A stretch of 64,000 bases of DNA from Streptomyces griseoviridis (lineage in GTDB: Bacteria > Actinomycetota > Actinomycetes > Streptomycetales > Streptomycetaceae). Both the position numbers and the translations under genes were made by a program. The stretch is from NCBI GenBank assembly GCA_014649155.1, contig BMSM01000001.1:496001-560000 (forward strand), written 5' to 3'. A model generated the notes under the pieces. The model worked only from the letters and a program-made list of their open reading frames with translations, was not told where the DNA came from and made no database searches. Shown in pieces: positions 26,727-34,685 of this stretch; position 1 is the first letter of the stretch; each line of letters starts with the position of its first letter.

Positions 26727-27389
26727 ATGCGTCTGATCCTCATCCGTCATGGCCAGACCCCGTCCAATCTCAAGCACCTGCTGGACACCGCCGCGCCGGG
26801 GCCGGGGCTGACGCCGCTCGGGCAGGAGCAGGCGGCGGCGTTGCCGGAGGTGCTGGCGGGGGAGGGGATCGACGCGCTGTACGTGTCCACGCTGGTGCGT
26901 ACGCAGCTGACGGCCGCGCCGCTGGCGACGGCGACCGGGCTGGAACCGCGGGTGCGGGAGGGGCTGCGGGAGGTGGTCGCCGGGGAACTGGAGATGCGCG
27001 GGGACGAGGAGGCCGCCGCGCTCTACCTCTCCACCGCGCTCGCCTGGGCCGCCGGGGACACCGGCCGGCGGATGCCCGGCGGGGAGGACGGCGTGGCGGC
27101 ACTGGGCCGTTTCGACGCCGTCGTCGCCGAGGCGGCGGAGAGCGGCGCCGGGACGGTGGCCATGGTCAGCCACGGCGCGATGATCCGTACGTGGGTGGCC
27201 GCGCGGGCGGACAACGTCGACGCCGGGTACGCGGCCGCTCACCCGCTGGCCAACACCGGGGTCGTCGTCCTCGACGGCTCGCCCGGCCGGGGCTGGCGCG
27301 TGCTGCTGTGGGAGGGCCGGCCGCTCGGCCCGGAGGGCGACTCCGCCGAGGATGCCGGTCCGGCGGGGGAGCCTCTCCCCGGGTACTGA
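26727..27389 (+). CDS. Histidine phosphatase family protein
   Basis: A 220-residue phosphoglycerate-mutase-like enzyme. The catalytic LIRHGQTPSN (RHG motif) is at the very start, the second arginine is in the TLVRTQLTA segment, and the second histidine is in VSHGAMIRTW. All four conserved catalytic positions appear to be present. The family hydrolyses phosphate esters; the substrate cannot be told from sequence. The ATG at 26727 follows CTGGAGGAAACC (26691-26702) somewhat far upstream. Its 3' end has been copied into the tandem repeats that follow. Confidence 0.88.
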   Translation: MRLILIRHGQTPSNLKHLLDTAAPGPGLTPLGQEQAAALPEVLAGEGIDALYVSTLVRTQLTAAPLATATGLEPRVREGLREVVAGELEMRGDEEAAALYLSTALAWAAGDTGRRMPGGEDGVAALGRFDAVVAEAAESGAGTVAMVSHGAMIRTWVAARADNVDAGYAAAHPLANTGVVVLDGSPGRGWRVLLWEGRPLGPEGDSAEDAGPAGEPLPGY

Positions 27390-27728
27390 GGCCGGGGCGG
27401 GGCGTGTCGCCGGGTTTCGGCGTGTCCGGCTGGGGCTGGGGGTGTCTGTGCCCGGGGTGCCCGGGCTGCCCGGATGCCGGTCCGCGCGGGGGGCCTCTCC
27501 CTGGGCATTGAGGCCGGGGCGGGGCGTGTCGCCGGGTTTCGGCGTGTCCGGCTGGGGCTGGGGGTGTCTGTGCCCGGGGTGCCCGGGCTGCCCGGATGCC
27601 GGTCCGCGCGGGGGGCCTCTCCCTGGGCATTGAGGCCGGGGCGGAGCGTGTCGCCGGGTTTCGGCGCGTCCGTCCGCGGCCGGCTGATGCGGTTCCGGCC
27701 GGGGAGCCCCTCCGGGTACTGAGGCCGG
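27387..27728. repeat. 122-bp tandem repeat built from the ends of the two convergent genes
   Basis: Two copies of 122 bp (27387-27508 and 27509-27630) look identical, followed by a diverged partial copy (27631-27719) and the start of a fourth (27720) that merges into the MazG gene end. Each unit contains a copy of the histidine phosphatase 3' end, including a TGA, and a segment matching the 3' end of the convergent MazG-like gene. Open frames across the repeats are artefacts of the repeated sequence. Confidence 0.9.
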
Positions 27729-28100
27729 TCAGGGCGTGCTGCCGGGCTTCGGCGCGTCCGGCCGGGGTCGGGGGACCGCCTGCGCGCGGGCCGTCACCCG
27801 GGTCAGGTGGTGGGCGAACACCTCCCGTGCCTGGGGGGTCAGCGTGCGCAGCGCCACCAGCGCCGTGATGGCGACGTCGCACAGCTCCGCCTCCACGTCC
27901 TCCCACGTGTGGGTGACGCCCTTGCGCGGGTTCTGGCCGGTCGCGCCGATGACCGCCTCGGCCACCTCGCCGACCTCCTCGGACAGCTTCAGCATGCGCA
28001 GGAGCAGGACCTCGCGGCCCGGCCGCTCGGGCTGGTCCGCCTCCAGGTGGTGCCAGAGGCCGTCGATGGCGGTCCACAGGCCGGTGTGCTCGTCGCTCAT
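27729..28100 (-). CDS. MazG-like nucleotide pyrophosphohydrolase
   Basis: A 123-residue all-alpha NTP pyrophosphatase of the MazG-like type. The metal-binding pattern E-E-x-x-E is present as SEEVGEVAEAV, and the second acidic motif is EDVEAELCDVAITAL. The single-domain length fits the MazG-like family that hydrolyses non-canonical or signalling nucleotides. The C-terminus (RPRPDAPKPGSTP) lies outside the fold and reads into the repeated sequence. The ATG at 28100 is the first of four ATGAGC copies upstream; only this one continues into the protein. Both gene ends have been amplified in flanking repeats. Confidence 0.82.
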   Translation of the reverse strand: MSDEHTGLWTAIDGLWHHLEADQPERPGREVLLLRMLKLSEEVGEVAEAVIGATGQNPRKGVTHTWEDVEAELCDVAITALVALRTLTPQAREVFAHHLTRVTARAQAVPRPRPDAPKPGSTP

Positions 28101-28450
28101 GCCGGGCAGCTTGCCACGGCGGACGGACGGCAGCTCAGGGGAACAAAGGGTTCCTGCTCGCTCGCCGTCGGTCTCCGCGCCCGCCGGCTTCCGTGCTCAT
28201 GCCGGGCAGGGTGCCCTGGCAGGTCGGCGGCAGCTCAGTCGAGCAGAGGTTGTTCGGGCGCCGTCGCTCCCGCACCCCCGGACCGGGGCTCATGCCGGGC
28301 AGCCTGCCACGGCGGGCCGGCGGCAGCCCGGCAGCTCAGTCGAGCAGAGGTTGTTCGGGCGCCGTCGCCCCCGCGCCCCCGGGCCGGTGCTCATGCCGGG
28401 CAGCTTGCCACGGCGGGCCGGCGGCAGCCCGGCAGCTCAGTCGAACAGCG
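28098..28450. repeat. About 100-bp tandem repeats made of the DoxX gene end and the MazG gene start
   Basis: The sequence GCTCATGCCGGGCAG recurs with CAT at 28098, 28198, 28291 and 28392 (spacings 100, 93 and 101). Each unit also contains GGCAGCTCAG followed by a degenerate copy of the DoxX 3' end, whose true version ends at 28437. Read on the - strand, the middle units still spell EQPLLD-stop, a fossil of the DoxX terminus EQEPLFD-stop. Each unit also carries an ATGAGC like the MazG start. Confidence 0.88.
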
Positions 28451-28982
28451 GTTCCTGCTCGCCCGCCGCCGCCCTCCGCACCCGCCGGTTCCGCGCCCCG
28501 ACGACCACCGTCGTCGCCGCCGCCGTCACCGCGAGGGCCACCGGCACCATCCAGTTCCGGTTGACCGCGTGCCCGAGGGCGGCGTCCACGGAGAGGCGGC
28601 CCGGTCCGGTGACGGCGAGGCCGGCCGCCGTCAGTCCGAGCGACGCGGCGTACTCGTAGCCGCCCTCCTGGGCGAAGAAGCCGTTGGGGGCGTGCACGGC
28701 CGCCGCGCCCGCCATCGCGCCGGCCGCCGCCGCGCCCGCGGCCGGGGTGGCCAGGCCCATCGCCAGCAGTGCGCCGCCGCCCGCCTCCGCGAGCCCCGCC
28801 ATCGTCGCGCTCACCTTGCCCGGCGTGTACCCCATGGACTCCATGGCCTGGCCGGTCCCCTCGATGCCGCCGCCCCCGAACCAGCCGAGCAGCTTCTGCG
28901 CGCCGTGCGCGGCCAGCACCCCGCCGGTGCCCAGCCTCAGCAGCAGCAGGCCGACGTCACGCCGGTCGTAACAGCAGGTCAT
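28437..28982 (-). CDS. DoxX family membrane protein
   Basis: A 181-residue protein with four hydrophobic helices, matching the DoxX/SURF4-like family. The N-terminal helix contains LLLRLGTGGVLAAHGAQKLLGWFGG, the family signature, and it is followed by the characteristic G-x-x-A-T-x-A-G-L-A-E-x-G-G-G segment. DoxX proteins are membrane components linked to redox and thiol stress; the reaction is not settled. The ATG at 28982 has GAAGGAG a few bases upstream; the frame is open for 147 bp further but without a start signal. Confidence 0.85.
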   Translation of the reverse strand: MTCCYDRRDVGLLLLRLGTGGVLAAHGAQKLLGWFGGGGIEGTGQAMESMGYTPGKVSATMAGLAEAGGGALLAMGLATPAAGAAAAGAMAGAAAVHAPNGFFAQEGGYEYAASLGLTAAGLAVTGPGRLSVDAALGHAVNRNWMVPVALAVTAAATTVVVGARNRRVRRAAAGEQEPLFD

Positions 28983-29127
28983 GGTGACTCCTTCGACGGT
29001 TCGGGCAGTCGGCAGCGGCCCCCTCCTCCTGTCACCGTCGCATCTCCACGTGTCCGGGACATCCCGCGGGCCCGTCCCGGGCGCCGTTCGGGTGGCGGGG
29101 CCCGGTGGGCGGTGTTTGGCTGCCGCC

Positions 29128-29454
29128 ATGACGATTCAGACGACCCGCCTGAGCGACCCGGCCGTCCGTGCCTTCGTCGCCGCGGTGAACGCCCATGACC
29201 GCGAGGCATTCCTCGCGCTGCTCGCGCCCGACGCCACGATGGCCGACGACGGCACCGACCGTGACCTCGACGACTGGATCGACCGGGAGATCTTCTCCAC
29301 CCACGGTCACCTGGAGGTCGACCGGGAGGCGCAGGGCGGCCGGGCGATCGTCGCCCGCTACTCCAACGACACCTGGGGCGAGATGCGCACCCGGTGGTCC
29401 TTCACCGTCGACGAGGACGGCCGGATCTCCCGGTTCGAGACCGGGCAGGCGTGA
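29128..29454 (+). CDS. SnoaL/NTF2-like fold protein
   Basis: A 108-residue protein of the NTF2-like superfamily: an N-terminal helix pair (VRAFVAAVNAHDREAFLALLAPDAT), a helix around DLDDWIDREIF, and a curved sheet ending WSFTVDEDGRISRFETGQA. It resembles the nuclear-transport-factor-2 proteins annotated as SnoaL-like or DUF4440. Members act as polyketide cyclases, isomerases or binding proteins; the ligand is unknown here. The upstream gene is divergent; the downstream SDR gene is convergent. Confidence 0.8.
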   Translation: MTIQTTRLSDPAVRAFVAAVNAHDREAFLALLAPDATMADDGTDRDLDDWIDREIFSTHGHLEVDREAQGGRAIVARYSNDTWGEMRTRWSFTVDEDGRISRFETGQA

Positions 29455-29724
29455 CCGACGCCCCCCAGCGCACGCCCGTACATGGCAGCCGTCCCGCGCA
29501 CCGGCGTGTACCCCGCGACGACGCGCGGGTCCACCCCCTGCCGATGCCGCGGAACGGCTGCCCCTCCCCCCCTCGGGATGGTCCGACGGCCGGCGGGTCC
29601 GCACGCGCTCGTGCACGTGCCCACCGGCGCTCCGAGTGTGAAGTTTCGGTGGAGGGAAGTTGAGCATATGTCAGCTACCCGCCGCAATACCGCGGACTCG
29701 ATGATTCCGCTCGGGTAGCTCCGC
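29455..29724. other. Gap between convergent genes with a minigene and an inverted repeat
   Basis: No ordinary gene is seen in 270 bp. GGAGGG at 29651-29656 precedes an ATG at 29668 that opens a 16-codon frame ending TAG at 29718. The peptide is MSATRRNTADSMIPLG. The frame lies almost wholly inside an inverted repeat with outer arms TTGAGC/GCTCAA (29660-29665, 29723-29728) and inner arms AGCTACCCG/CGGGTAGCT (29673-29681, 29712-29720). Confidence 0.5.
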
Positions 29725-30519
29725 TCAACCGCGCCCCACGTACGGCATCGCCGTCGCGAGCACCGTCGCGAACTGCACGTTCGCCTCCAGCGGCAGCTCC
29801 GCCATGTGCCGTACGGTCCGCGCCACGTCGGCGACGTCCATCACGGGCTCGGGCACCACCGCCCCGTTGGCCTGGAGCGCGCCCGTCCGCATGCCGTCGG
29901 TCATGTCGGTCGCCGCGTTGCCGATGTCGATCTGCCCGACCGCGATGCCGTACGCCCGCCCGTCCAGGGCCAGCGACTTGGTCAGCCCGGTCATCGCGTG
30001 CTTGGTGGCCGTGTAGGCGACCGAGTGCGGACGGGGCGCGTGCGCCGAGACCGATCCGTTGTTGATGATCCGGCCGCCCCGCGGGTCCTGCTCCTTCATC
30101 TGCCGGTACGCCGCCTGCGCGCACAGGAACGCCCCGTTGAGGTTCGTGTCCACCACGTGCCGCCACGCCTCGTAGGACAGGTCCTCCACCGGCACGCCGC
30201 CCGGCCCGAACGTCCCCGCGTTGTTGAACAGCAGGTCCAGCCGCCCGAAACGGTCGCGTACGGCGGTGAACAGCGCGGCCACGTCGTCGGGATCGGAGAC
30301 GTCGGCGCGCACGGTCGGCGCGTCCGCCCCCGGCACCAGCGCGGCCGTCTCCTCCAGTGGGCCCGTGCGCCGCCCGGCCAGGACCACGGTCCAGCCGGCC
30401 CGCAGCAGTTCGGCGGCGACCGCCCGGCCGATCCCCGACCCGGCCCCCGTCACCACGGCGGTTCGCCCGGACACTGGCGCCTCACCGGCGTGACCGGCAC
30501 TCATTCTCTCGGTGTTCAT
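29725..30519 (-). CDS. Short-chain dehydrogenase/reductase (classical SDR)
   Basis: A 264-residue Rossmann enzyme. The cofactor motif TGxxxGIG is [12 protein letters not shown] is present, and the catalytic Ser and YxxxK are in [24 protein letters not shown] after the second strand, with arginines, suggests NADP(H) preference. Substrate unknown. It has the EF-type C-terminal helix ([17 protein letters not shown]) used in tetramer formation. It is divergent from phoD. Confidence 0.88.
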   Translation of the reverse strand: MNTERMSAGHAGEAPVSGRTAVVTGAGSGIGRAVAAELLRAGWTVVLAGRRTGPLEETAALVPGADAPTVRADVSDPDDVAALFTAVRDRFGRLDLLFNNAGTFGPGGVPVEDLSYEAWRHVVDTNLNGAFLCAQAAYRQMKEQDPRGGRIINNGSVSAHAPRPHSVAYTATKHAMTGLTKSLALDGRAYGIAVGQIDIGNAATDMTDGMRTGALQANGAVVPEPVMDVADVARTVRHMAELPLEANVQFATVLATAMPYVGRG

Positions 30520-30563
30520 GCCACGGCAGCGTACGGGTGCGCCGTACCGCGCCGGGCGGCGGA

Positions 30564-30596
30564 ACTCATCCGCACGTCATGCACCGGTCATGCCCG
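30564..30596 (+). promoter_or_regulatory. PHO box: three 11-nt direct repeat units upstream of phoD
   Basis: ACTCATCCGCA / CGTCATGCACC / GGTCATGCCCG run head to tail from 30564 to 30596. Each has TCAT at positions 3-6, fitting the Streptomyces PhoP direct-repeat consensus (G-G/T-TCA-Y-Y-Y-R). They lie 66 bp before the phoD ATG. PhoP control of phoD is known in S. coelicolor. Binding here is inferred. Confidence 0.65.
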
Positions 30597-30661
30597 CGAC
30601 CGTCGCAGGTCGTCCCCGGCCACTCCAATGCCCCCTGCACCCACCGCAAGGGGAGGACCGG

Positions 30662-32302
30662 ATGACACCCGCGCACCACCAGCCTCAGCACGCCCCCGAA
30701 CTCCGCGCCGCAGCCCGCCACCTGGGGCGCCGCCGCTTCCTCACGGTCACCGGCGCCGCCGCCGCGCTCGCCTTCTCCGTCAACCTGCCCACGGCCGGCA
30801 CCGCGAGCGCCGCCGAACTGGACGCCGCCCGGATCACCGAGGACCCGTTCACCCTCGGCATCGCCTCCGGCGATCCCCTGCCCGGCTCCGTCCTGCTCTG
30901 GACCCGGCTCGCCCCCGCCCCGTACCAGGCCGACGGCGGACTGCCCGCCCGCCGCGTCGGCGTCTCCTGGGAACTGGCCCTCGACGAACGGTTCCGCCGG
31001 GTCGTCAGACGCGGCCGGGCCACCGCCCATCCCGAGTTCCACCACACCGTGCACGTCGAGGTCGACCACCTCAGCCCCGGCCACGTCTACTACTACCGCT
31101 TCCGCGCCGGCCGCTGGACCAGCCCCGTCGGCCGCACCCGCACCGCCCCGCCGCGGGGCGGCCGCGGCCCGGACCTCACCTTCGGCCTGGTCTCCTGCCA
31201 GCGCTACGACCAGGGCTACTACACCGCCTACCGGCACCTCGCCGAGGAGGACGTGGACCTCGTCTTCCACCTCGGCGACTACCTCTACGAGTACGCCGTC
31301 AGCCCCGTCGGCGGCTCCCGCGCCTACCCGGCCGGCACCCTGCCCGGCCACTTCGGCCACGAGACCGTGACCCTGGAGGACTACCGGCTGCGGTACGCCC
31401 TCTACAAGTCCGACCCCGACCTGCGGGCCGCGCACGCCGCGCACCCCTTCGTCGTCACCTGGGACGACCACGAGACCGAGAACAACTACGCCGGCGACAC
31501 CCCCGAGTCCGAGGGCCCCGCCGACGCCTTCCTGCTGCGCCGCGCCGCCGCCTACCGCGCCTACTGGGAGAACATGCCGCTGCGCCGTCCCCAGCTGCCC
31601 GACGGCCCCGACCTCAGGCTCTACCGGCGCCTGCACTGGGGCCGCCTCGCCCAGTTCGACGTCCTGGACACCCGCCAGTACCGCTCGGACCAGGCGTACG
31701 GCGACGGCTGGCAGTACTCCGGACCGGAGTCCGAGGACCCGGCCCGCACCCTCACCGGCGACACCCAGGAGAACTGGCTGCTCAAGGGCTGGCAGCGCTC
31801 CGACGCCCTGTGGAACGTCGTCCCGCAGCAGGTCACCTTCGCCCGGCGGTACAACTCCACCACCCTGCCGTCCAAGGTCTCCATGGACTCCTGGGACGGC
31901 TACCCGGCCTCCCGCGAGCGGGTGCTGGCCGGCGCGCAGGCCGCCGGGATCGAAAACCTGATGGTCCTCACCGGCGACGTCCACGTCCACTACGGCTTCG
32001 ACATCAAACGGGACTTCGACGACCCCGGCTCCCGGACCCTCGGCACCGAGATCGTCACCACCTCGGTCACTAGCGGCGGCAACGGCTCCGAGAAGCCCGC
32101 CAACTGGGCGACGTACATGGCCGCCAACCCGCATCTGAAGTTCTACAACGGGCTGCGCGGCTACGCCACGGTCACCCTCGGCCGCCACCTCGCGCGCGCC
32201 GACTTCAAGACCGTCCCGCACGTCACGACCGAGGGCGCGCCGCTCACCACCGCCGCGTCCTTCGTGACGGAGGTGGGCGACCAGGGCCTCAAGCCCGCGT
32301 GA
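30662..32302 (+). CDS. phoD: Secreted alkaline phosphatase/phosphodiesterase PhoD
   Basis: A 546-residue protein with a twin-arginine signal: HLGRRRFLTVTG, then a hydrophobic stretch and an ASA cleavage region near residue 55. The PhoD domain contains VSCQRYDQGYY, FHLGDYLYEY, TWDDHETENNY, and GDVHVHYGFD toward the C-terminus, which supply the iron/calcium ligands of the family. It hydrolyses phosphomonoesters and diesters outside the cell to release phosphate, using the Tat route because it folds with metal before export. The ATG at 30662 has GGGGAGG just upstream. Three PHO-box units at 30564-30596 fit induction under phosphate limitation. Confidence 0.93.
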   Translation: MTPAHHQPQHAPELRAAARHLGRRRFLTVTGAAAALAFSVNLPTAGTASAAELDAARITEDPFTLGIASGDPLPGSVLLWTRLAPAPYQADGGLPARRVGVSWELALDERFRRVVRRGRATAHPEFHHTVHVEVDHLSPGHVYYYRFRAGRWTSPVGRTRTAPPRGGRGPDLTFGLVSCQRYDQGYYTAYRHLAEEDVDLVFHLGDYLYEYAVSPVGGSRAYPAGTLPGHFGHETVTLEDYRLRYALYKSDPDLRAAHAAHPFVVTWDDHETENNYAGDTPESEGPADAFLLRRAAAYRAYWENMPLRRPQLPDGPDLRLYRRLHWGRLAQFDVLDTRQYRSDQAYGDGWQYSGPESEDPARTLTGDTQENWLLKGWQRSDALWNVVPQQVTFARRYNSTTLPSKVSMDSWDGYPASRERVLAGAQAAGIENLMVLTGDVHVHYGFDIKRDFDDPGSRTLGTEIVTTSVTSGGNGSEKPANWATYMAANPHLKFYNGLRGYATVTLGRHLARADFKTVPHVTTEGAPLTTAASFVTEVGDQGLKPA

Positions 32303-33305
32303 GCCCCGGCTCCTCACCGGGGTAGCGGACGCCGACGCGGTCCCGGACCGCGTCCAGCGTCCGCATCACCGCGAGGGTGCCGTCCAGCGGCAGCAGCGGC
32401 GACTCCGTCTCCCCGGCGCGCAGCGCCCGCATCACCTCCAGGGCCTCGTGCCGGAGGCTGTCCCGGGGACCGTCCGCCGGGTCGGCCGTGAACTCCTCCG
32501 GGTCACGGCCGTCCCGGTGCAGCACGAAGTGGGTGGGGAAGAAGAAGCCGTACGGCACGTCGATCCGGCCCGCCGAGCCGGTGACCGACGCGGAGTTGGC
32601 CGTGGCGCCGACGATCGAGCAGTGCAGCGCGGCGAGGGCGCCGCCGTCCCAGGAGAGCAGCGCGCCGGTCTGGAGGTCGACGCCCTCCTCGGAGAGGACG
32701 GCGCTCGCCGTGACCCGGTCCGGCTCCCCGAGCAGCAACTGCGCGAACGACACCGGGTACACGCCCAGGTCGAGCAGCGCGCCGCCGCCCTGCGCCGGGT
32801 CCCGCAGCCGGTGCGCCGGCGGGAAGGCGCCGTTCAGCCCGAAGTCCGCCTGGACCGTGCGGACCTCCCCGATGGCGCCGTCGTCGACCAGCGCCTTCAG
32901 CCGCCGGACCAGCGGATTGCAGGACATCCACATCGCCTCCATCAGGAAGCTGCCGCGTTCCCGGGCGAGCGCGACCAGTTCCGCCGCCTCCCGGGCGTTG
33001 AGCGTGAACGGCTTCTCGCACAGCACGTTGCGGCCCGCCTCCAGGCAGAGGCCGGCCGCCGCGCGGTGCGCCGAGTGCGGAGTGGCGACGTACACCACGT
33101 CGACGTCCTCGTCGTGCGCGAGGGCGTCCCAGCCGCCGTAGGCCCGCGCGATGCCGAAGCGCTCCGCGAACGCCTTCGCCGACGCCTCCGACCGCGACGC
33201 CACCGCGACGACCTCCGCGTCCGGCAGGTCCACCAGATCCGCCGTGAACCTCGCCGCCATCCCGCCGGTCGCCAGAACGCCCCAGCGCACCTTCTCTTCG
33301 GTCAC
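32289..33305 (-). CDS. Gfo/Idh/MocA family oxidoreductase
   Basis: A 338-residue NAD(P)-dependent dehydrogenase. The N-terminal dinucleotide-binding region is WGVLATGGMAARF and the conserved catalytic EKP is in NVLCEKPFTLNAREA. The Rossmann domain ends near residue 125 and the C-terminal sheet domain follows (GGGALLDLGVYPVSFAQLLLG). Substrate unknown; members act on sugars, trans-dihydrodiols and inositols. The GTG at 33305 is the first start before the conserved strand. It is divergent from the MFS gene across 87 bp, and its last 14 bases overlap the phoD end in a convergent arrangement. Confidence 0.88.
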   Translation of the reverse strand: MTEEKVRWGVLATGGMAARFTADLVDLPDAEVVAVASRSEASAKAFAERFGIARAYGGWDALAHDEDVDVVYVATPHSAHRAAAGLCLEAGRNVLCEKPFTLNAREAAELVALARERGSFLMEAMWMSCNPLVRRLKALVDDGAIGEVRTVQADFGLNGAFPPAHRLRDPAQGGGALLDLGVYPVSFAQLLLGEPDRVTASAVLSEEGVDLQTGALLSWDGGALAALHCSIVGATANSASVTGSAGRIDVPYGFFFPTHFVLHRDGRDPEEFTADPADGPRDSLRHEALEVMRALRAGETESPLLPLDGTLAVMRTLDAVRDRVGVRYPGEEPGLTRA

Positions 33306-33326
33306 CTCTGCCCCACCCTCACCGCA

Positions 33327-33337
33327 TTGTCGTACAA
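33327..33337. promoter_or_regulatory. Short palindrome in a divergent promoter
   Basis: TTGTCGTACAA has TTGT/ACAA arms around a 3-bp centre, between the oxidoreductase and MFS genes. The position suggests an operator, but the site is short and the regulator is unknown. Confidence 0.3.
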
Positions 33338-33392
33338 GCAGATCGTTCGAGCTGAGAGCATAGGCGGGGTCCGCAACGGAGTGAGGGGGCGC

Positions 33393-34685
33393 ATGGAAAC
33401 GACCACGGGCACGGGAGCGGCCGTCCGGCCGGCCACCGCGGGCCGCCGTACCGGCCTGCTCGTCACCCTCGTCCTCGGCGGGCTCACGGCCACCCCGCCG
33501 CTCGCGCTCGACATGTACCTCCCGGCGCTGCCGGAGGTCACCGGCGCGCTGCGGGCACCCGCCGCGACCGTGCAGCTCACCCTGACCGCCTGCCTGGTCG
33601 GCATGGCCCTGGGGCAGCTCGTCATCGGCCCGCTCAGCGACCGGCTGGGCCGCCGCCGCCCGCTGCTGGCCGGCCTCGCCGTCTACGTCGTCGCCACCGC
33701 CCTGTGCGCGCTGGCGCCGAACGTCGAACTCCTCATCGCCTGCCGGCTGGTCCAGGGCCTCGCGGGCGCCGCCGGCATCGTCATCGCCCGCGCCGTCGTC
33801 CGGGACCTCTACGACGGTGTCGCCATGGCCCGCTTCTTCTCCACCCTCATGCTGATCTCCGGCGCCGCCCCGGTCCTGGCGCCCCTGATCGGCGGCCAGA
33901 TCCTGCGCTTCACCGACTGGCGGGGCGTGTTCGTGATCCTCATCGCGGTCGGCCTGCTGCTCGGCGGGACCGTCCTGGCCCGGCTGCCCGAGACCCTGCC
34001 GCCCGCCGAACGCCACGGCGGCGGCGTCGGGGAGGCCCTGCGCGCCATGCGCGGCCTGCTCGCCGACCGGGTCTTCACCGGATACGTCCTCACCGGCGGT
34101 TTCGCCTTCGCCACCCTCTTCGCCTACGTCTCCGCCTCCCCGTTCGTCGTCCAGGAGATCTACGGTGCCTCCCCGCAGACCTTCAGCCTGCTGTTCGGCC
34201 TCAACTCCGTCGGCCTGCTGGCCGTCGGCCAGGTCAACGGCAAGCTCCTGGTCGGCCGGGTCTCCCTGGACCGGGTGCTGGGCGCCGGCCTCGCCGTCGT
34301 CACCGCCGCCGCGACCGCGCTGCTGCTGATGTCCCTCGGCGTCTTCGGCGACGCGGGACTGGCCCCGGTCGCCGCCGCCCTGTTCGTGCTGATGTCGGCG
34401 ATGGGCGTCACCCTGCCCAACACCCAGGCGCTGGCCCTGATGCGGGTACGGCGGGCCGCCGGTTCGGCCTCCGCGCTGCTCGGCACCTCCACCTTCCTCA
34501 TCGGCGCCCTCGCCTCCCCGCTGGTCGGCGTCGCCGGGGAGGACACCGCCGTCCCGATGGCCGTCGTCCAACTGGGCGCGGCCCTGGTGGCGGCCGCCTG
34601 CTTCATGGGAATGTGCCGTCCCTGGCAGGGGCGTCCCCGGGAGGCCACAACGGCGGGCGCGGGCGCGGAAGGGGAAGGGCACTGA
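33393..34685 (+). CDS. MFS multidrug exporter, Bcr/CflA family
   Basis: A 430-residue transporter with 12 predicted helices. The loop 2-3 motif is GPLSDRLGRRRP, and the first helix reads TPPLALDMYLPALPEV, the signature of the Bcr/CflA drug-proton antiporter subgroup. It exports small toxic compounds using the proton gradient; the substrate is unknown. The ATG at 33393 follows GAGGGGGC. The downstream hydrolase gene overlaps its stop, so the two are probably one operon. Confidence 0.9.
   Translation: METTTGTGAAVRPATAGRRTGLLVTLVLGGLTATPPLALDMYLPALPEVTGALRAPAATVQLTLTACLVGMALGQLVIGPLSDRLGRRRPLLAGLAVYVVATALCALAPNVELLIACRLVQGLAGAAGIVIARAVVRDLYDGVAMARFFSTLMLISGAAPVLAPLIGGQILRFTDWRGVFVILIAVGLLLGGTVLARLPETLPPAERHGGGVGEALRAMRGLLADRVFTGYVLTGGFAFATLFAYVSASPFVVQEIYGASPQTFSLLFGLNSVGLLAVGQVNGKLLVGRVSLDRVLGAGLAVVTAAATALLLMSLGVFGDAGLAPVAAALFVLMSAMGVTLPNTQALALMRVRRAAGSASALLGTSTFLIGALASPLVGVAGEDTAVPMAVVQLGAALVAAACFMGMCRPWQGRPREATTAGAGAEGEGH

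Noticed and set aside
27387..28450. Possible CRISPR array
   Set aside because: The repeats are about 100-122 bp with no short spacers and no cas genes nearby; units are copies of gene ends.
27807..29198. Long + strand frame across the MazG, repeat and DoxX region
   Set aside because: Passes through repeats and opposite to two well-supported genes; no domain.
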